From: Amycolatopsis nalaikhensis
GTDB taxonomy: Bacteria > Actinomycetota > Actinomycetes > Mycobacteriales > Pseudonocardiaceae
Assembly: GCF_030264295.1 (NCBI RefSeq)
Contig: NZ_CP127173.1
Location: 4,967,501 to 5,031,500, forward strand
DNA: 64,000 nt
Reading direction: 5' to 3'
Under the pieces are notes generated by a model that was not told the DNA's origin, did not search any database, and worked only from the letters and a program-made list of their open reading frames with translations. Positions 1 through 8,739 of this stretch are shown here, one piece after another. The translations under genes and the position numbers were made by a program. Each line of letters opens with the position of its first letter. The first letter of the stretch is position 1.

Positions 1-1
1 C

Positions 2-652
2 GCCGCGATGCGCGCGGTGCTGGCCGGGCGCGGGGGTTCGGTCGCCGACATCGAACGCCGGGTGAAGACCATGCTGGCCCAGCGCGAGATCGGCCGGACC
101 CTCGACGAGGTCCGCGCCGCGGGCGGCGTGCCCCAGTACCGGGCGCTGGACGTTCGCGACGCCGACGCCGTGCACCACCTGGTGAAGGACCTCGGCCGGA
201 TCGACGGGGTCGTCTTCGCCGCCGGGGTGATCGACGACAAGCTGATGGCGGACAAGGACGAGGCGTCGTTCCGGACCGTCTACGAGACCAAAGTGGACGG
301 TACGCTGGCCCTGCTCGCCGCGCTTGAGGAGCACGGCGCCGAGCCGGGGTTCCTGGCGTTCTTCGGCAGCATCGCCGCGGTGCTCGGCAACCGCGGGCAG
401 ACGGACTACGCCGCGGCGAACGACGCGCTGGAGGCGCTGGGCACGAGCTGGCGCGGCCGCGCGGTGACCGTCCACTGGGGACCGTGGGCGCCCGGCGGCG
501 ACCACGGCGGCATGGTGTCGCCGGAGCTGGCGCGCGAGTACGAACGTCGCGACGTCGGCCTGCTCGACCCCGGCGAGGGCACCGCGGCCCTGCTGCGCGA
601 GCTCGCCTACGGCACGGACCGCGCGGTGCTCTACACGGCGTCGCTGTGGTGA
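2..652 (+). CDS. Type I PKS/FAS-like protein, C-terminal ketoreductase domain (5' truncated by window edge)
   Basis: The window opens inside this gene, so the ATG at position 8 is internal. What remains is the second half of a ketoreductase of the short-chain dehydrogenase fold: an 'LDVRDADA' loop, 'FAAGVIDD', a Lys in 'ETKVDGTLALL', and the catalytic stretch 'GSIAAVLGNRGQTDYAAAN', which keeps Ser, Tyr and Asn. The 'HWGPW' motif follows. No ACP or thioesterase follows the KR, so the protein ends with this domain. It overlaps the next gene by 4 bp (GTGA), which implies one operon with the downstream KS-AT-DH protein. The reduction would act on an acyl chain carried by an ACP. The upstream architecture is unknown. 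The arrangement of split proteins resembles secondary-lipid (PUFA-synthase-like) systems more than modular PKSs. Confidence 0.85.
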   Translation, partial: AAMRAVLAGRGGSVADIERRVKTMLAQREIGRTLDEVRAAGGVPQYRALDVRDADAVHHLVKDLGRIDGVVFAAGVIDDKLMADKDEASFRTVYETKVDGTLALLAALEEHGAEPGFLAFFGSIAAVLGNRGQTDYAAANDALEALGTSWRGRAVTVHWGPWAPGGDHGGMVSPELAREYERRDVGLLDPGEGTAALLRELAYGTDRAVLYTASLW

Positions 653-3600
653 GCCAGCAGCAGCCGGTGGCCGTCGTCGGCATGGGCGTGTTCCTGCCCG
701 GCGCGTCCACAGTGGACCAGTACTGGCGGAACCTCGTCGAGGGCACCGACGCCGTCACCGACGTCCCGCCGCACCGCCGCGACCCCGCCTTCCACGGCCA
801 CGACGGCACCGGCCCGGACCGGACGCACGGCCGCCGCGGCGGCTTCACCGCCGATACCCTCGACTTCGACCCGGTCGCCCACGGCGTGCCGCCGACGTCG
901 CTCGCGGGCACCGAGCCGGACCAGCTGACCGCGCTCGCCGTCGCCGCGGCGGCGGTCGACGACGCCGGCGGCCTCGGCAGGCTCGGCGACCCGGAGCGGA
1001 TCGGCGTCGTGCTCGGCCGCGGTGGCTACCTCTCACCCGGCCTGCAGGGCTTCGACCAGCGGGTCCGCACGGTCCGGCAGATCACCCGCACGGTCGGCGA
1101 GCTGCTGCCCGCGGCCGGGCCGGAGGTGCTCGACCGGCTCCGGACGGCGTTGCTGGAGCCGCTCGGCGAGTTCCGGCCGGAGACCGCCGCCGGGCTGGTG
1201 CCGAACCTCGCCGCGGCCCGCGTCGCCAACCGCCTCGACCTCGGCGGCCCGGCGTACACAGTGGACGCCGCATGCGCGTCTTCGCTGGTCGCGGTCGACC
1301 AGGCGATCTCGGAGCTCACTCGGAACCGCTGCGACGTCGTACTGGCCGGGGGCGTGCACCAGACGCAGGACGACACGCTCTGGTCGCTGTTCACCCAGCT
1401 CGGCGCGCTGTCGCCGAGCCAGCGGATCAGCCCGCTCTCGCGTGCCGCCGACGGCATGCTGATCGGCGAGGGCACCGCGGTCGTCGTGCTGAAGCGGCTG
1501 GCCGACGCCCGGCGCGACGGCGACCGCGTGTACGCCGTGGTCCGCGGCAGCGGCACGTCGAGCGACGGCCGGGGCGCAGGCCTGCTCAGCCCGTCGGTGG
1601 CCGGGCAGACCCTGGCCCTGCGCCGGGCCTGGGACGGTCTCGACCCCACCCGGATCAGCCTCCTCGAAGCCCACGGCACCGCCACCCCCGCCGGGGACGC
1701 GGCCGAGCTGACCACCGTCGCCGACGTCTTCGGCCAGGCCGACGGGCCGCGCGCGGTGATCGGCTCGGTCAAGTCGATGATCGGGCACACGCTGCCGACC
1801 GCCGGGGTCGCCGGGCTGGTCAAGGTGGCCCTCGCGCTGCACCACGGCGTGCTGCCGCCGACCCTGCACTGCGCCGACCCGAACCCGTTGCTGGACAAGA
1901 CCCGCTTCCGGGTGCTGGCCGAGGCCGAGCCGTGGGGCGTGCTGCCCCGGGTGGCCGCGGTCAACGCGTTCGGGTTCGGCGGGGTGAACGCGCACGTCGT
2001 GCTCGAAGCCGGGGACCCGGCGCCGAAGCGGCGGGTGCGCGTCGACGAGCCGGAACGCGTGCTGCGCCTGGCCGCGACGACCCCTGAGGAACTGCTGGAC
2101 CGGCTCGACCGGCCTGGCGCCGACGTCGGTGCCGGCCCGTGCCGGATCGGGATCGTCGGCCCCGACGACCGCAAGCTCGCCACCGCCCGCAAGGTGATCG
2201 CCAAGGTCGCCGCCGAGGGCCGGTCGTGGCACGGCGGCGCCGACGTCTGGTGCGGCGTCGACCCGCTGCTGCGGGGTGGCAAGACCGTGTTCCTGTACCC
2301 CGGCCTGGAAGCCGACGCCGAGCCGCGCCTCGACGACGTCGCCCGGCACTTCGGGCTCGACCGTCCACAGTGGTCGACGGCGACCGTGCCCGCGCGCGCG
2401 ACGAGCGTGTCGGCGACCGGGCTCCTGCTCGACCAAGCCCTGCGGAGGCTGGCGATCCGGCCGGACGCGCTCGCCGGGCACAGCGTCGGCGAGTGGACCG
2501 CGATGCAGGCCGCCGGGATGTACCGCGCGGAGCCGGACCTGCTGGAACGGTACTGGCCGGAGGGGTTCACGCTGCCCGAAGCGGACTACCTCGTGCTCGG
2601 CTGCCCGGCCGCGCGGGTGGCGGAGCTGCTCACCGGCGAGCTCGTGATCTCCCACGAGAACGCGGCCAAGCAGACCATCGTGTGCGGGCCGCCCGACGCC
2701 GTCGCCGGGTTCGCCGCCACCTGCCGCGGCCTCGGGATCGTCGCCAGGACGCTGCCGTTCCGGTCCGGGTTCCACACGCCGCTGATGCGACCCCACCTGG
2801 CGCCGTTCGCCCGGCTCGTCGCCGAACTGGACCTGCGCGCACCCGCGCTGCCGGTGTGGTCGGCGACGACCACCCGGCCGTACCCGGCGGCCGCGGCCGA
2901 GGTCCGCGCGCTCTACCTGGACCACCTGCTGCGCCCGGTCCGGTTCCGCGAGCTCACCGAAGCCCTGCACGAGGCGGGGTTCCGGGCGTTCGTGCAGGTC
3001 GGCGCGGGCCAGCTCGGCTCGTTCGTCACCGACACCCTCGGCGAGCGGCGGCACCTGGTGGTCGCGGCCGCGTCCGGCACGCGCGCCGGGCTCGCGCAGC
3101 TTCACCGCGTCGCGACCGCGTTGTGGACCGAGGGCGGCGACCCCGACTTCGCCGCCCTGGAACCGAAACGGATCCGGCTCAACACAGGCAACGCCCTGCT
3201 GTCACTGGGCGAATCGGCTTGCGGCCTGCTGGATACCGAACCGCTGCCCGAGCTGCCCGCCGGGGTGCCGGACGCGATCGTCGCCGAGTTCACCGCGCTG
3301 CTCACCGAAACCCGGCGGAGCGCGGCCGACGTCGTCGCGGCGGCCGCGCGCCGGCGTACCGAGTCCACTGTGGACGTATCGCTCGCGGCGATGCCGTACC
3401 TGCGCGACCACCGGTTCTTCCGGCAACGCGACGGCTGGCCCGACGAGTCCGACTTCCGGCCGGTGGTCCCGGCGACGACGCTCGTGGACCTCGCCTGCCG
3501 CGCCGCCGAACGCACCTGGCCGGGCACGAAGGCCGTCGCGGTGCGGGACGCGGTGTTCAGCCGCTGGCTGATCGCGTCGCCCGCCCAGCGGGTGCCGGTG

Positions 3601-4494
3601 TCGATGAGCCGCGAGGGCGACCGGGTGACCGTCGAAATCGGGCCGTACGCGCTGATGACCGTCGAGCTGGGCGGTTTCGGACCGCCGCCGTCGCCGACCG
3701 CGCCACCCGGGCCGGAGACCACGCCACCGCTGACCGCGGCCGAGATCTACGCGCGGCGAGAGATGTTCCACGGCCCGGCCTACCAGGGCCTGGCCCGGCT
3801 GACCGGCCTCGGCGAGCAGCACATCCGCGGCGAGCTGGTGGTGCCGTCCGCGCCCGGCGGCCTGCTGGACAACGTCGGCCAGCTCCTCGGCTGCTGGCTG
3901 ATGGCCACCCGGTCCGACGGCCTGCTCGCCTTCCCGCGCTCGATCGGCGGGCTCACCTGGTACGGCCCGGAACCCGAGCCGGGGACGCGGCTCGAGTGCC
4001 TGGTGCGGGTCCGCCTGCCGCGGCCGGACGTGCTCGAGATGGACGCCGAGCTGGTCCGGGACGGGCGGGTGCTCGCGGGCATCGAGGGCTGGCGCGACGT
4101 CCGGTTCCCCTGCGACCGCGCCGCCCACCGCGTGTACGCCTTCCCCGACCGGCACCTGCTGGCCGAGCGCCACGACGACGGCCGCGTCACGGTCACCGAC
4201 CGCTGGCCGACCGTCGCCGCCCGGGACATCTACGCCGGGATCTACCTCAGCGCCGCCGAGCGCGCCGAGTTCGCCGCCGTGCCGCCGCTGCGGCAGCGCG
4301 GCTGGCTGCTGCGGCGCATCGCGGCGAAGGACGCCGTCCGCGCACACCTGGCCGAGCCGGTCTACCCGGCGGAGATCCGCGTGCACGACGACGGCACGAT
4401 CTCCGGCCGCCACGGCCGGGTGCTGCCCGCGCTCGCCGTCGCCGTCGAGCTGACCGGGGAAACCGCCACCGCCGAACTCAGGAGCCAGCCATGA
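649..4494 (+). CDS. Iterative PKS-like protein, KS-AT-DH with PPTase-like C-terminus
   Basis: About 1281 residues, starting at GTG 649 (GTGA overlap with the KR gene). The ketosynthase spans about residues 5-435: active-site Cys209 in 'DAACASSLVAV', then His in 'EAHGTATPAGD' and 'KSMIGHTLPTAG'. The acyltransferase spans about 543-830, with Ser612 in 'GHSVGE' and His in 'GFHTPLM'. A double hot-dog dehydratase-like region (about 915-1150) has 'LRDHRFFRQRDGWPDE' followed by 'PVVPATT' and later 'FHGPAYQG'. The last 90 residues contain 'LLRRIAAKDAVR', reminiscent of a phosphopantetheinyl transferase; I rate that part as tentative. The catalytic residues I can check in KS and AT are present. The gene lacks its own ACP, which is supplied by the next gene. 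Likely role: chain extension and dehydration in synthesis of a lipid-like polyketide. Confidence 0.88.
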   Translation: MSQQQPVAVVGMGVFLPGASTVDQYWRNLVEGTDAVTDVPPHRRDPAFHGHDGTGPDRTHGRRGGFTADTLDFDPVAHGVPPTSLAGTEPDQLTALAVAAAAVDDAGGLGRLGDPERIGVVLGRGGYLSPGLQGFDQRVRTVRQITRTVGELLPAAGPEVLDRLRTALLEPLGEFRPETAAGLVPNLAAARVANRLDLGGPAYTVDAACASSLVAVDQAISELTRNRCDVVLAGGVHQTQDDTLWSLFTQLGALSPSQRISPLSRAADGMLIGEGTAVVVLKRLADARRDGDRVYAVVRGSGTSSDGRGAGLLSPSVAGQTLALRRAWDGLDPTRISLLEAHGTATPAGDAAELTTVADVFGQADGPRAVIGSVKSMIGHTLPTAGVAGLVKVALALHHGVLPPTLHCADPNPLLDKTRFRVLAEAEPWGVLPRVAAVNAFGFGGVNAHVVLEAGDPAPKRRVRVDEPERVLRLAATTPEELLDRLDRPGADVGAGPCRIGIVGPDDRKLATARKVIAKVAAEGRSWHGGADVWCGVDPLLRGGKTVFLYPGLEADAEPRLDDVARHFGLDRPQWSTATVPARATSVSATGLLLDQALRRLAIRPDALAGHSVGEWTAMQAAGMYRAEPDLLERYWPEGFTLPEADYLVLGCPAARVAELLTGELVISHENAAKQTIVCGPPDAVAGFAATCRGLGIVARTLPFRSGFHTPLMRPHLAPFARLVAELDLRAPALPVWSATTTRPYPAAAAEVRALYLDHLLRPVRFRELTEALHEAGFRAFVQVGAGQLGSFVTDTLGERRHLVVAAASGTRAGLAQLHRVATALWTEGGDPDFAALEPKRIRLNTGNALLSLGESACGLLDTEPLPELPAGVPDAIVAEFTALLTETRRSAADVVAAAARRRTESTVDVSLAAMPYLRDHRFFRQRDGWPDESDFRPVVPATTLVDLACRAAERTWPGTKAVAVRDAVFSRWLIASPAQRVPVSMSREGDRVTVEIGPYALMTVELGGFGPPPSPTAPPGPETTPPLTAAEIYARREMFHGPAYQGLARLTGLGEQHIRGELVVPSAPGGLLDNVGQLLGCWLMATRSDGLLAFPRSIGGLTWYGPEPEPGTRLECLVRVRLPRPDVLEMDAELVRDGRVLAGIEGWRDVRFPCDRAAHRVYAFPDRHLLAERHDDGRVTVTDRWPTVAARDIYAGIYLSAAERAEFAAVPPLRQRGWLLRRIAAKDAVRAHLAEPVYPAEIRVHDDGTISGRHGRVLPALAVAVELTGETATAELRSQP

Positions 4495-4778
4495 CCACCG
4501 CCCCCGCGTCCGTCTTCGACATCGTCGCCGAACTGCTCGCCGAGCTCGTCGGCGACACCGAGGTGCTCGGCGTCGAGATCACCCCGGACACGACGTTCCA
4601 CGAAGACCTGCAGCTGGAGAGCATCGACCTGGTGACCTTCGCGAGCATCCTCGCCGAGCACTTCGGCGCGGAGGTCAACCTCGCCGAGTACCTGGCGGAG
4701 AAGGACCTCGACGACGTCATCGGGCTGACCGTCGGCGACATCGCGCGGTTCGTGGGGGAGCGCACGTGCCTACGATGA
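4491..4778 (+). CDS. Stand-alone acyl carrier protein
   Basis: A 95-residue acidic protein with the carrier-protein four-helix pattern. The phosphopantetheine attachment Ser is Ser44 in 'DLQLESIDLVTF', preceded by 'TPDTTFHED'. It starts at ATG 4491, overlapping the stop of the KS-AT-DH gene (ATGA), with GGAG just upstream. Size and motif fit a discrete ACP well. It probably carries the growing chain for the upstream KS-AT-DH and KR proteins, which have no visible ACP in this window. The substrate cannot be read from sequence. Confidence 0.9.
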   Translation: MTTAPASVFDIVAELLAELVGDTEVLGVEITPDTTFHEDLQLESIDLVTFASILAEHFGAEVNLAEYLAEKDLDDVIGLTVGDIARFVGERTCLR

Positions 4779-5542
4779 CCGTCAACGGGCTGCGCACCAA
4801 CGTGCAGCTCGTGCCCGCCGGCGGCACCGAGACCGTGGTGTTCCTGCACGGCATGGGCACGGACAGCCTGGCGAGCTTCTACCTCACGCTGGCGCCGCCG
4901 GTCGCGGCCGCGGGCGTCGACGTGATCAGCTACGACCTGCGTGGGCACGGCAAGACCGAGCGCCCGGAGCGCGGCTACACGCTCGGGGACTTCGTCGCCG
5001 ACCTCGACGACCTGCTGCGCCAACTGGGCGTCGACCGGCCGGTGCACCTGGTGGGCAACAGCTTCGGCGGCACGCTCGCCTACAGCTACGCCGTGGCCAA
5101 CCCGGACCGGGTGCGCAGCATCGTGTGCATCGAATCCGAGCCCGCGACCGATGTGTGGGCCGAGAAGATGAGCCAGATCCTCGCGCACACCGTGAAGTTC
5201 CTGCAGGTGGAGGAGAGCTTCGACTGGATCGAGGCGAACTTCAGCGCCCACCACCGGCGGCTCGCGCGGATGGCGGCCGAGCGGATCACGTCGACGAAGA
5301 TGGCCGAGGAGGTGCCGCTCGGGCCGTTGCTCACCTGGGAGCAGGTGGCGGCGATCGCGTGCCCGGTCCTGTCCATTTTGGGCAGTCACGGCTACCAGGC
5401 CGACGACCTCGAAGCCCTGACGTCGCTGCTGCCGAACGGGGAGCTGCACGTGTTCGAGGGGCAGGGGCATTCGGTGCTGGTGGAGCAGCACCGGGAGGTG
5501 CGCGAGCTGGTGCTCAAGTGGATCGAACGGCACGCGGCGTGA
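4766..5542 (+). CDS. Alpha/beta hydrolase, probable chain-release or editing enzyme
   Basis: 258 residues with the alpha/beta-hydrolase core: oxyanion strand 'VVFLHGMG', 'DLRGHGKTERP', nucleophile elbow 'GNSFGG', and a C-terminal 'GQGHSVLVEQH' that supplies the catalytic His. The GTG at 4766 is chosen because GGGGAG lies five bases upstream; ATG 4775, which overlaps the ACP stop, is the alternative. The position between an ACP and a glycosyltransferase suggests hydrolytic release or editing of the ACP-bound product. That role is inference; the fold is clear. There is no signal peptide, so it acts in the cytoplasm. Confidence 0.85.
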   Translation: MPTMTVNGLRTNVQLVPAGGTETVVFLHGMGTDSLASFYLTLAPPVAAAGVDVISYDLRGHGKTERPERGYTLGDFVADLDDLLRQLGVDRPVHLVGNSFGGTLAYSYAVANPDRVRSIVCIESEPATDVWAEKMSQILAHTVKFLQVEESFDWIEANFSAHHRRLARMAAERITSTKMAEEVPLGPLLTWEQVAAIACPVLSILGSHGYQADDLEALTSLLPNGELHVFEGQGHSVLVEQHREVRELVLKWIERHAA

Positions 5543-6651
5543 GGTTCCTGCTGGTCGTCCCGCCGCTGGCCGGGCACGTGGCGCCGTTGCGCGCGGTGGC
5601 TTCGGAGCTGTCGGCGCGCGGACATGCCGTGGCTTGGTGCGGTCCCGAGCCGGAGGTGTCCACATTGGTCTCCGGGCACGTTTTCCCGGCCGGGGACTCC
5701 GGGCCGTTCGCGTTGGCGTTGCGGCCACCGGAGCTGCGGGGATTCGCCGCGCTGAAGTACCTGTGGGAGTCGTACCTGGTGCCGTTGGCCGACGCGATGG
5801 TGCCGGGGGTGGCAGCGGCGGTCGACGCCTTCGAGCCGGACGTGGTCGTCGCGGACCAGCAGGCGATGGCGGGAGCGTTGGTGGCGGCGCGGTGCGGGTT
5901 GCCGTGGGCGACGTCGGCGTCGACGTCGACCGAGCTGGCCGACCCGCTGGGGTCGTTGCCGAAGATCGCGTCGTGGGTTTCCGCGTTGCAGGCGGGATTG
6001 CGCGCCAGGCACGGCGTGCTGCTCGGCGACCTGCGGTTCTCGCCGCACCTGGTGCTGGCGTTCACGACCCAGGCGCTGGCGGGCGAGTCGCGGCTGGCGG
6101 TGCCGGTGTCGTATGTCGGCCCGGCGCTGCCTCCGGCTTCGGCCTCGGGTGAGTGGTCCGGTTCGGACGGACGGCCGCTGGTCGTGGTGACGCTGGGGAC
6201 GTCGAACGCTTCGGCCGGGACGCGGTTCCTGGCGGAGAGCGTCGACGCGCTGGCCGGGATGCCTGCCGTGCAGGGCCTGGTCGTCGACCCCGGTGGGCAC
6301 TTGATCAGTGAAAGTGTCGAGGTGGTGCGGCGGATCCCGCAGGTGGCGGTGTTCGCGCACGCCTCGGTGGTGGTGTGCCACGGCGGGCACAACACGGTGT
6401 GCGAAGCGCTGGCGGCGGGGGTGCCGCTGGCGGTCGCGCCGATCCGCGACGACCAGTCGATGCTGGCCCAGCAGGTGGTCACGGCGGGGGCGGGCGTGCG
6501 CCTGCGGTTCGACCGCGCGAAGGCGGCGGACATCCGCAAGGCGATCGAGGCGGCCCCGGCGTACGCGGAAGGCGCGGCCCGCATCCGCGCGTCGTTCTCG
6601 GCGGCGGGTGGCGCGGAAGAGGCGGCAACCCACCTGGAAGCGCTGGGCTGA
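5539..6651 (+). CDS. GT1/MGT-like glycosyltransferase
   Basis: 370 residues, starting at GTG 5539 (GTGA overlap). N-terminal 'FLLVVPPLAGHVAPLRAVAS' is the acceptor-domain start typical of UDP/NDP-sugar glycosyltransferases of macrolide and lipid pathways. The C-terminal donor-binding signature is 'VVCHGGHNTVCEALAAGVP' followed by 'PIRDDQSMLAQQV'. It is the last gene of the synthase operon, so the product is probably a glycosylated lipid or polyketide. The sugar and acceptor are unknown. Its stop codon lies inside the first arm of the inverted repeat that follows. Confidence 0.88.
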   Translation: MRFLLVVPPLAGHVAPLRAVASELSARGHAVAWCGPEPEVSTLVSGHVFPAGDSGPFALALRPPELRGFAALKYLWESYLVPLADAMVPGVAAAVDAFEPDVVVADQQAMAGALVAARCGLPWATSASTSTELADPLGSLPKIASWVSALQAGLRARHGVLLGDLRFSPHLVLAFTTQALAGESRLAVPVSYVGPALPPASASGEWSGSDGRPLVVVTLGTSNASAGTRFLAESVDALAGMPAVQGLVVDPGGHLISESVEVVRRIPQVAVFAHASVVVCHGGHNTVCEALAAGVPLAVAPIRDDQSMLAQQVVTAGAGVRLRFDRAKAADIRKAIEAAPAYAEGAARIRASFSAAGGAEEAATHLEALG

Positions 6652-6724
6652 AGGGGACGTTCATCGCATCTGATGCGAGGAAAGTCCCCTTCAGCTCACC
6701 ACATGCACTGAAAGTCCCCTTCAG
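6648..6724. repeat. Family A inverted repeat between convergent genes (likely bidirectional terminator)
   Basis: A 23-bp arm at 6648-6670 pairs with 6672-6694 with two mismatches (core CTGAAGGGGAC against GTCCCCTTCAG). A third partial copy lies at 6708-6724. The stop codons of both flanking convergent genes lie within the repeat copies (TGA of the glycosyltransferase at 6649; TGA of the permease at 6721-6723 on the minus strand). The same unit recurs at 27852-27928, again at the end of converging genes. Confidence 0.85.
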
Positions 6725-7554
6725 CCGCGGTTGCGGAACGTGCGGGCCGCCAGCGTGCTGCCCGCCACCGCGGCCACCGCCGCGATCGCCAGCGCCGCCG
6801 CCAACGACCAGCCCAGCGGCCGGGCCAGCGCCAGCGCCCGGGTCGCGTCGATCGCGTACGTCAGCGGGTTCACCGCCGAGACCGCGCGGACCCACGTCGG
6901 CATCGTGTCCAGCGGCATGTACGCGCTCGAGGAGAACATCAGCGGGAACATCACCACGAACGACGCCGCCTGCAGGGTCTCGGCCTTGCGCAGCCACGTC
7001 GTGATCGCCACGAACACCCAGCTCAGGCACCAGCCGACCACCATCGTCAGCACCAGCGCCGACCCGAGACCGAGCGCCCCGCCCGCCGGGCGGAACCCCA
7101 GGAACACCACGCTCGCCAAAGCCGTCACTACCAGCTGGACGCCGAGCCGGGCCGAGTCCGACAGCGTGCGGGCGAACAGCACCGAGAACAACGAAATCGG
7201 CAGACACCGGAGACGTCCGGTGAACCCGCCGTAGATCTCCGCCAGCAGGCCCGCTCCCGAACTCATCGCCGTCGTCATCGCGATGTTCACCAGCGTCGCC
7301 GGTACCAGGAAGTTCACGTAACCCTGGTACGCCGCGACCCCCGGCAACGCGCCGACGCCGCTGAACACCTGGCTGAACAACAACAGCAGCACCACCGGCT
7401 GCACCAGTCCGAAGAAGACCAGCCGCCGGTCGCCGAACGCCGTGCGCAACGACCGCGCCGCCAGCACCCGGACCTGCGTCCAGAAGCCGGATTCCGGCCA
7501 GGCCGCCGGGTCCCCGAGTGCGGCCACGGCCGCGCGGTGCCGTGCCTGCGTCAC
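6721..7554 (-). CDS. ABC-2 type permease (DrrB-like)
   Basis: 277 residues with about six hydrophobic segments and the ABC-2 layout: an N-terminal amphipathic stretch ('WTQVRVLAARSLRTAFGDRR'), then 'LVFFGLVQPVVLLLLFSQVF', and near the C-terminus 'SSAYMPLDTMPTWVRAVSAV' followed by 'NPLTYAIDATR', the ABC2 signature of daunorubicin-resistance permeases. The start is GTG 7554, overlapping the stop of the ATPase gene (GTGA), so the two genes are one operon. It forms the membrane channel for the ATPase encoded just upstream. It may export the product of the neighbouring synthase cluster; this is inferred only from proximity. Confidence 0.9.
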   Translation of the reverse strand: MTQARHRAAVAALGDPAAWPESGFWTQVRVLAARSLRTAFGDRRLVFFGLVQPVVLLLLFSQVFSGVGALPGVAAYQGYVNFLVPATLVNIAMTTAMSSGAGLLAEIYGGFTGRLRCLPISLFSVLFARTLSDSARLGVQLVVTALASVVFLGFRPAGGALGLGSALVLTMVVGWCLSWVFVAITTWLRKAETLQAASFVVMFPLMFSSSAYMPLDTMPTWVRAVSAVNPLTYAIDATRALALARPLGWSLAAALAIAAVAAVAGSTLAARTFRNRG

Positions 7555-8486
7555 CAGCCCACCGCCGTCCGGTGCAGGGACAGGTAGACGTCGTCGAGCG
7601 TCGGCTCGGTGACCGTCAGGTCCCGCAGCGGCGCGCCCGCCGCGTCGAGCGCGCGCACCAGCACCGGGATGTCGCCCGGCCCGGTCAACGGCACCGCGAG
7701 GACCAATCCGGTCCGGCCCGCCGACATCCCCAAGCGCGCCAACGCGTCCACCGCGCGGCGCAACGCCAGTTCGGTGCCGAACGTCAGCGTCGCCGTCCGG
7801 TTGCCCAGCCGCGCCTTGAGCTGCGCCGGCGTCCCGGACACCGTGATGTGCCCGAAGCCGAGGACGACGACGTGGTCGGCCAGCCGGTCGGCCTCCTCGA
7901 GGTACTGCGTCGTCAGCACGACGGTCGTGCCGCGCGCCGCGAGCTCTTCGACGACGGCCCACAGCCCGGACCGGCTCACCGGGTCGAGCCCGGTCGTCGG
8001 CTCGTCGAGGAACAGCACCTGCGGCGCGCCGACGAGCCCCGCGGCCAGGTCCAGCCGCCGCCGCATGCCGCCGGAGTACGTGCCCGCCGGGCGGTCGGCC
8101 GCGTCCTCGAGGCCGAACGACGCGATCAGCTCGGCCGCCCGCGCCTGCGCCTGCCGCGGCTTCGCGCCCAGCAGCCGGGCGATCAGCACGAGGTTGCCGC
8201 GGCCGGACAAGGCGTCGTCGACCGCGGCGAACTGCCCGGTCACCCCGATCCGGCGGCGGACCGCGCGGCCGCGGTGCACGACGTCGTAGCCGCAGACCCG
8301 GGCGGTGCCCGCACTCGGCCGGACGCGCGTGCTGAGGATGTCGATCAGCGTGGTCTTCCCGGCGCCGTTGTGGCCGAGGACCGCCAAGACCTCGCCGCGG
8401 GCGACGGTGAGGCTGATCCCGGCGAGCGCGGTGACTTCGCCGTACTGTTTCGCGAGGTCCGTCACGGCGATGACCGGCTGGTTCAT
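7551..8486 (-). CDS. ABC transporter ATPase (DrrA-like)
   Basis: 311 residues. Walker A 'GHNGAGKTT', signature 'YSGGMRRRLDLAAGL', Walker B 'VLFLDEPTTGLD', and switch region 'TTQYLEEADRL'. The extra C-terminal domain ending '...TEPTLDDVYLSL' is typical of DrrA-type drug and lipid exporters. ATG 8486 is chosen because AAAGGAG sits at the right distance; longer readings to 8621 lack homologous character. It drives the permease encoded by the overlapping gene. Transcription diverges from the secreted-protein gene at 8740. Confidence 0.93.
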   Translation of the reverse strand: MNQPVIAVTDLAKQYGEVTALAGISLTVARGEVLAVLGHNGAGKTTLIDILSTRVRPSAGTARVCGYDVVHRGRAVRRRIGVTGQFAAVDDALSGRGNLVLIARLLGAKPRQAQARAAELIASFGLEDAADRPAGTYSGGMRRRLDLAAGLVGAPQVLFLDEPTTGLDPVSRSGLWAVVEELAARGTTVVLTTQYLEEADRLADHVVVLGFGHITVSGTPAQLKARLGNRTATLTFGTELALRRAVDALARLGMSAGRTGLVLAVPLTGPGDIPVLVRALDAAGAPLRDLTVTEPTLDDVYLSLHRTAVGW

Positions 8487-8652
8487 GGCCGCTCCTTTCC
8501 CTGCCCGGGAAAAGGTAACGGGACGCGGGTCGCGCGGGCAAGAAGATCGTGACCACCCGCCGCGCGCGTGACAATTTTCGCGACCGCCGATCGTCCGCAC
8601 GTGACAAGGGCTGACCTGCATGACCGTTCGCGAGGACGGCGATCCACCGCGG

Positions 8653-8700
8653 GTGACAAAGAATTCGAGGCCGCTTGTTCGGGTCGAATCGCGGCGGTAG
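8653..8700 (+). promoter_or_regulatory. Promoter-like element shared with the one at 10336
   Basis: GTGACAAAGAATTCGA begins 87 bp before the GTG start at 8740, followed by CTTGT and a GTAG near the end. A near-identical block (GTGACAAGAATTCGA, TTGT, GTAG) lies 88 bp before the start at 10424. Two further GTGACAA copies precede it at 8568 and 8601. The conserved spacing argues for a common activator site or promoter class. Confidence 0.5.
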
Positions 8701-8739
8701 TTTTCCTGGAAATTCCCCCATTCCCCGAGGTGACGAGCC

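Noticed and set aside
8-10. ATG at 8 as the true start of the first gene
   Set aside because: It lies inside a ketoreductase domain lacking its NADPH-binding first half, so the gene begins before the window.
1033-3105. Long minus-strand open frames across the KS-AT-DH gene
   Set aside because: Antisense shadow; the plus strand has clear KS and AT motifs.
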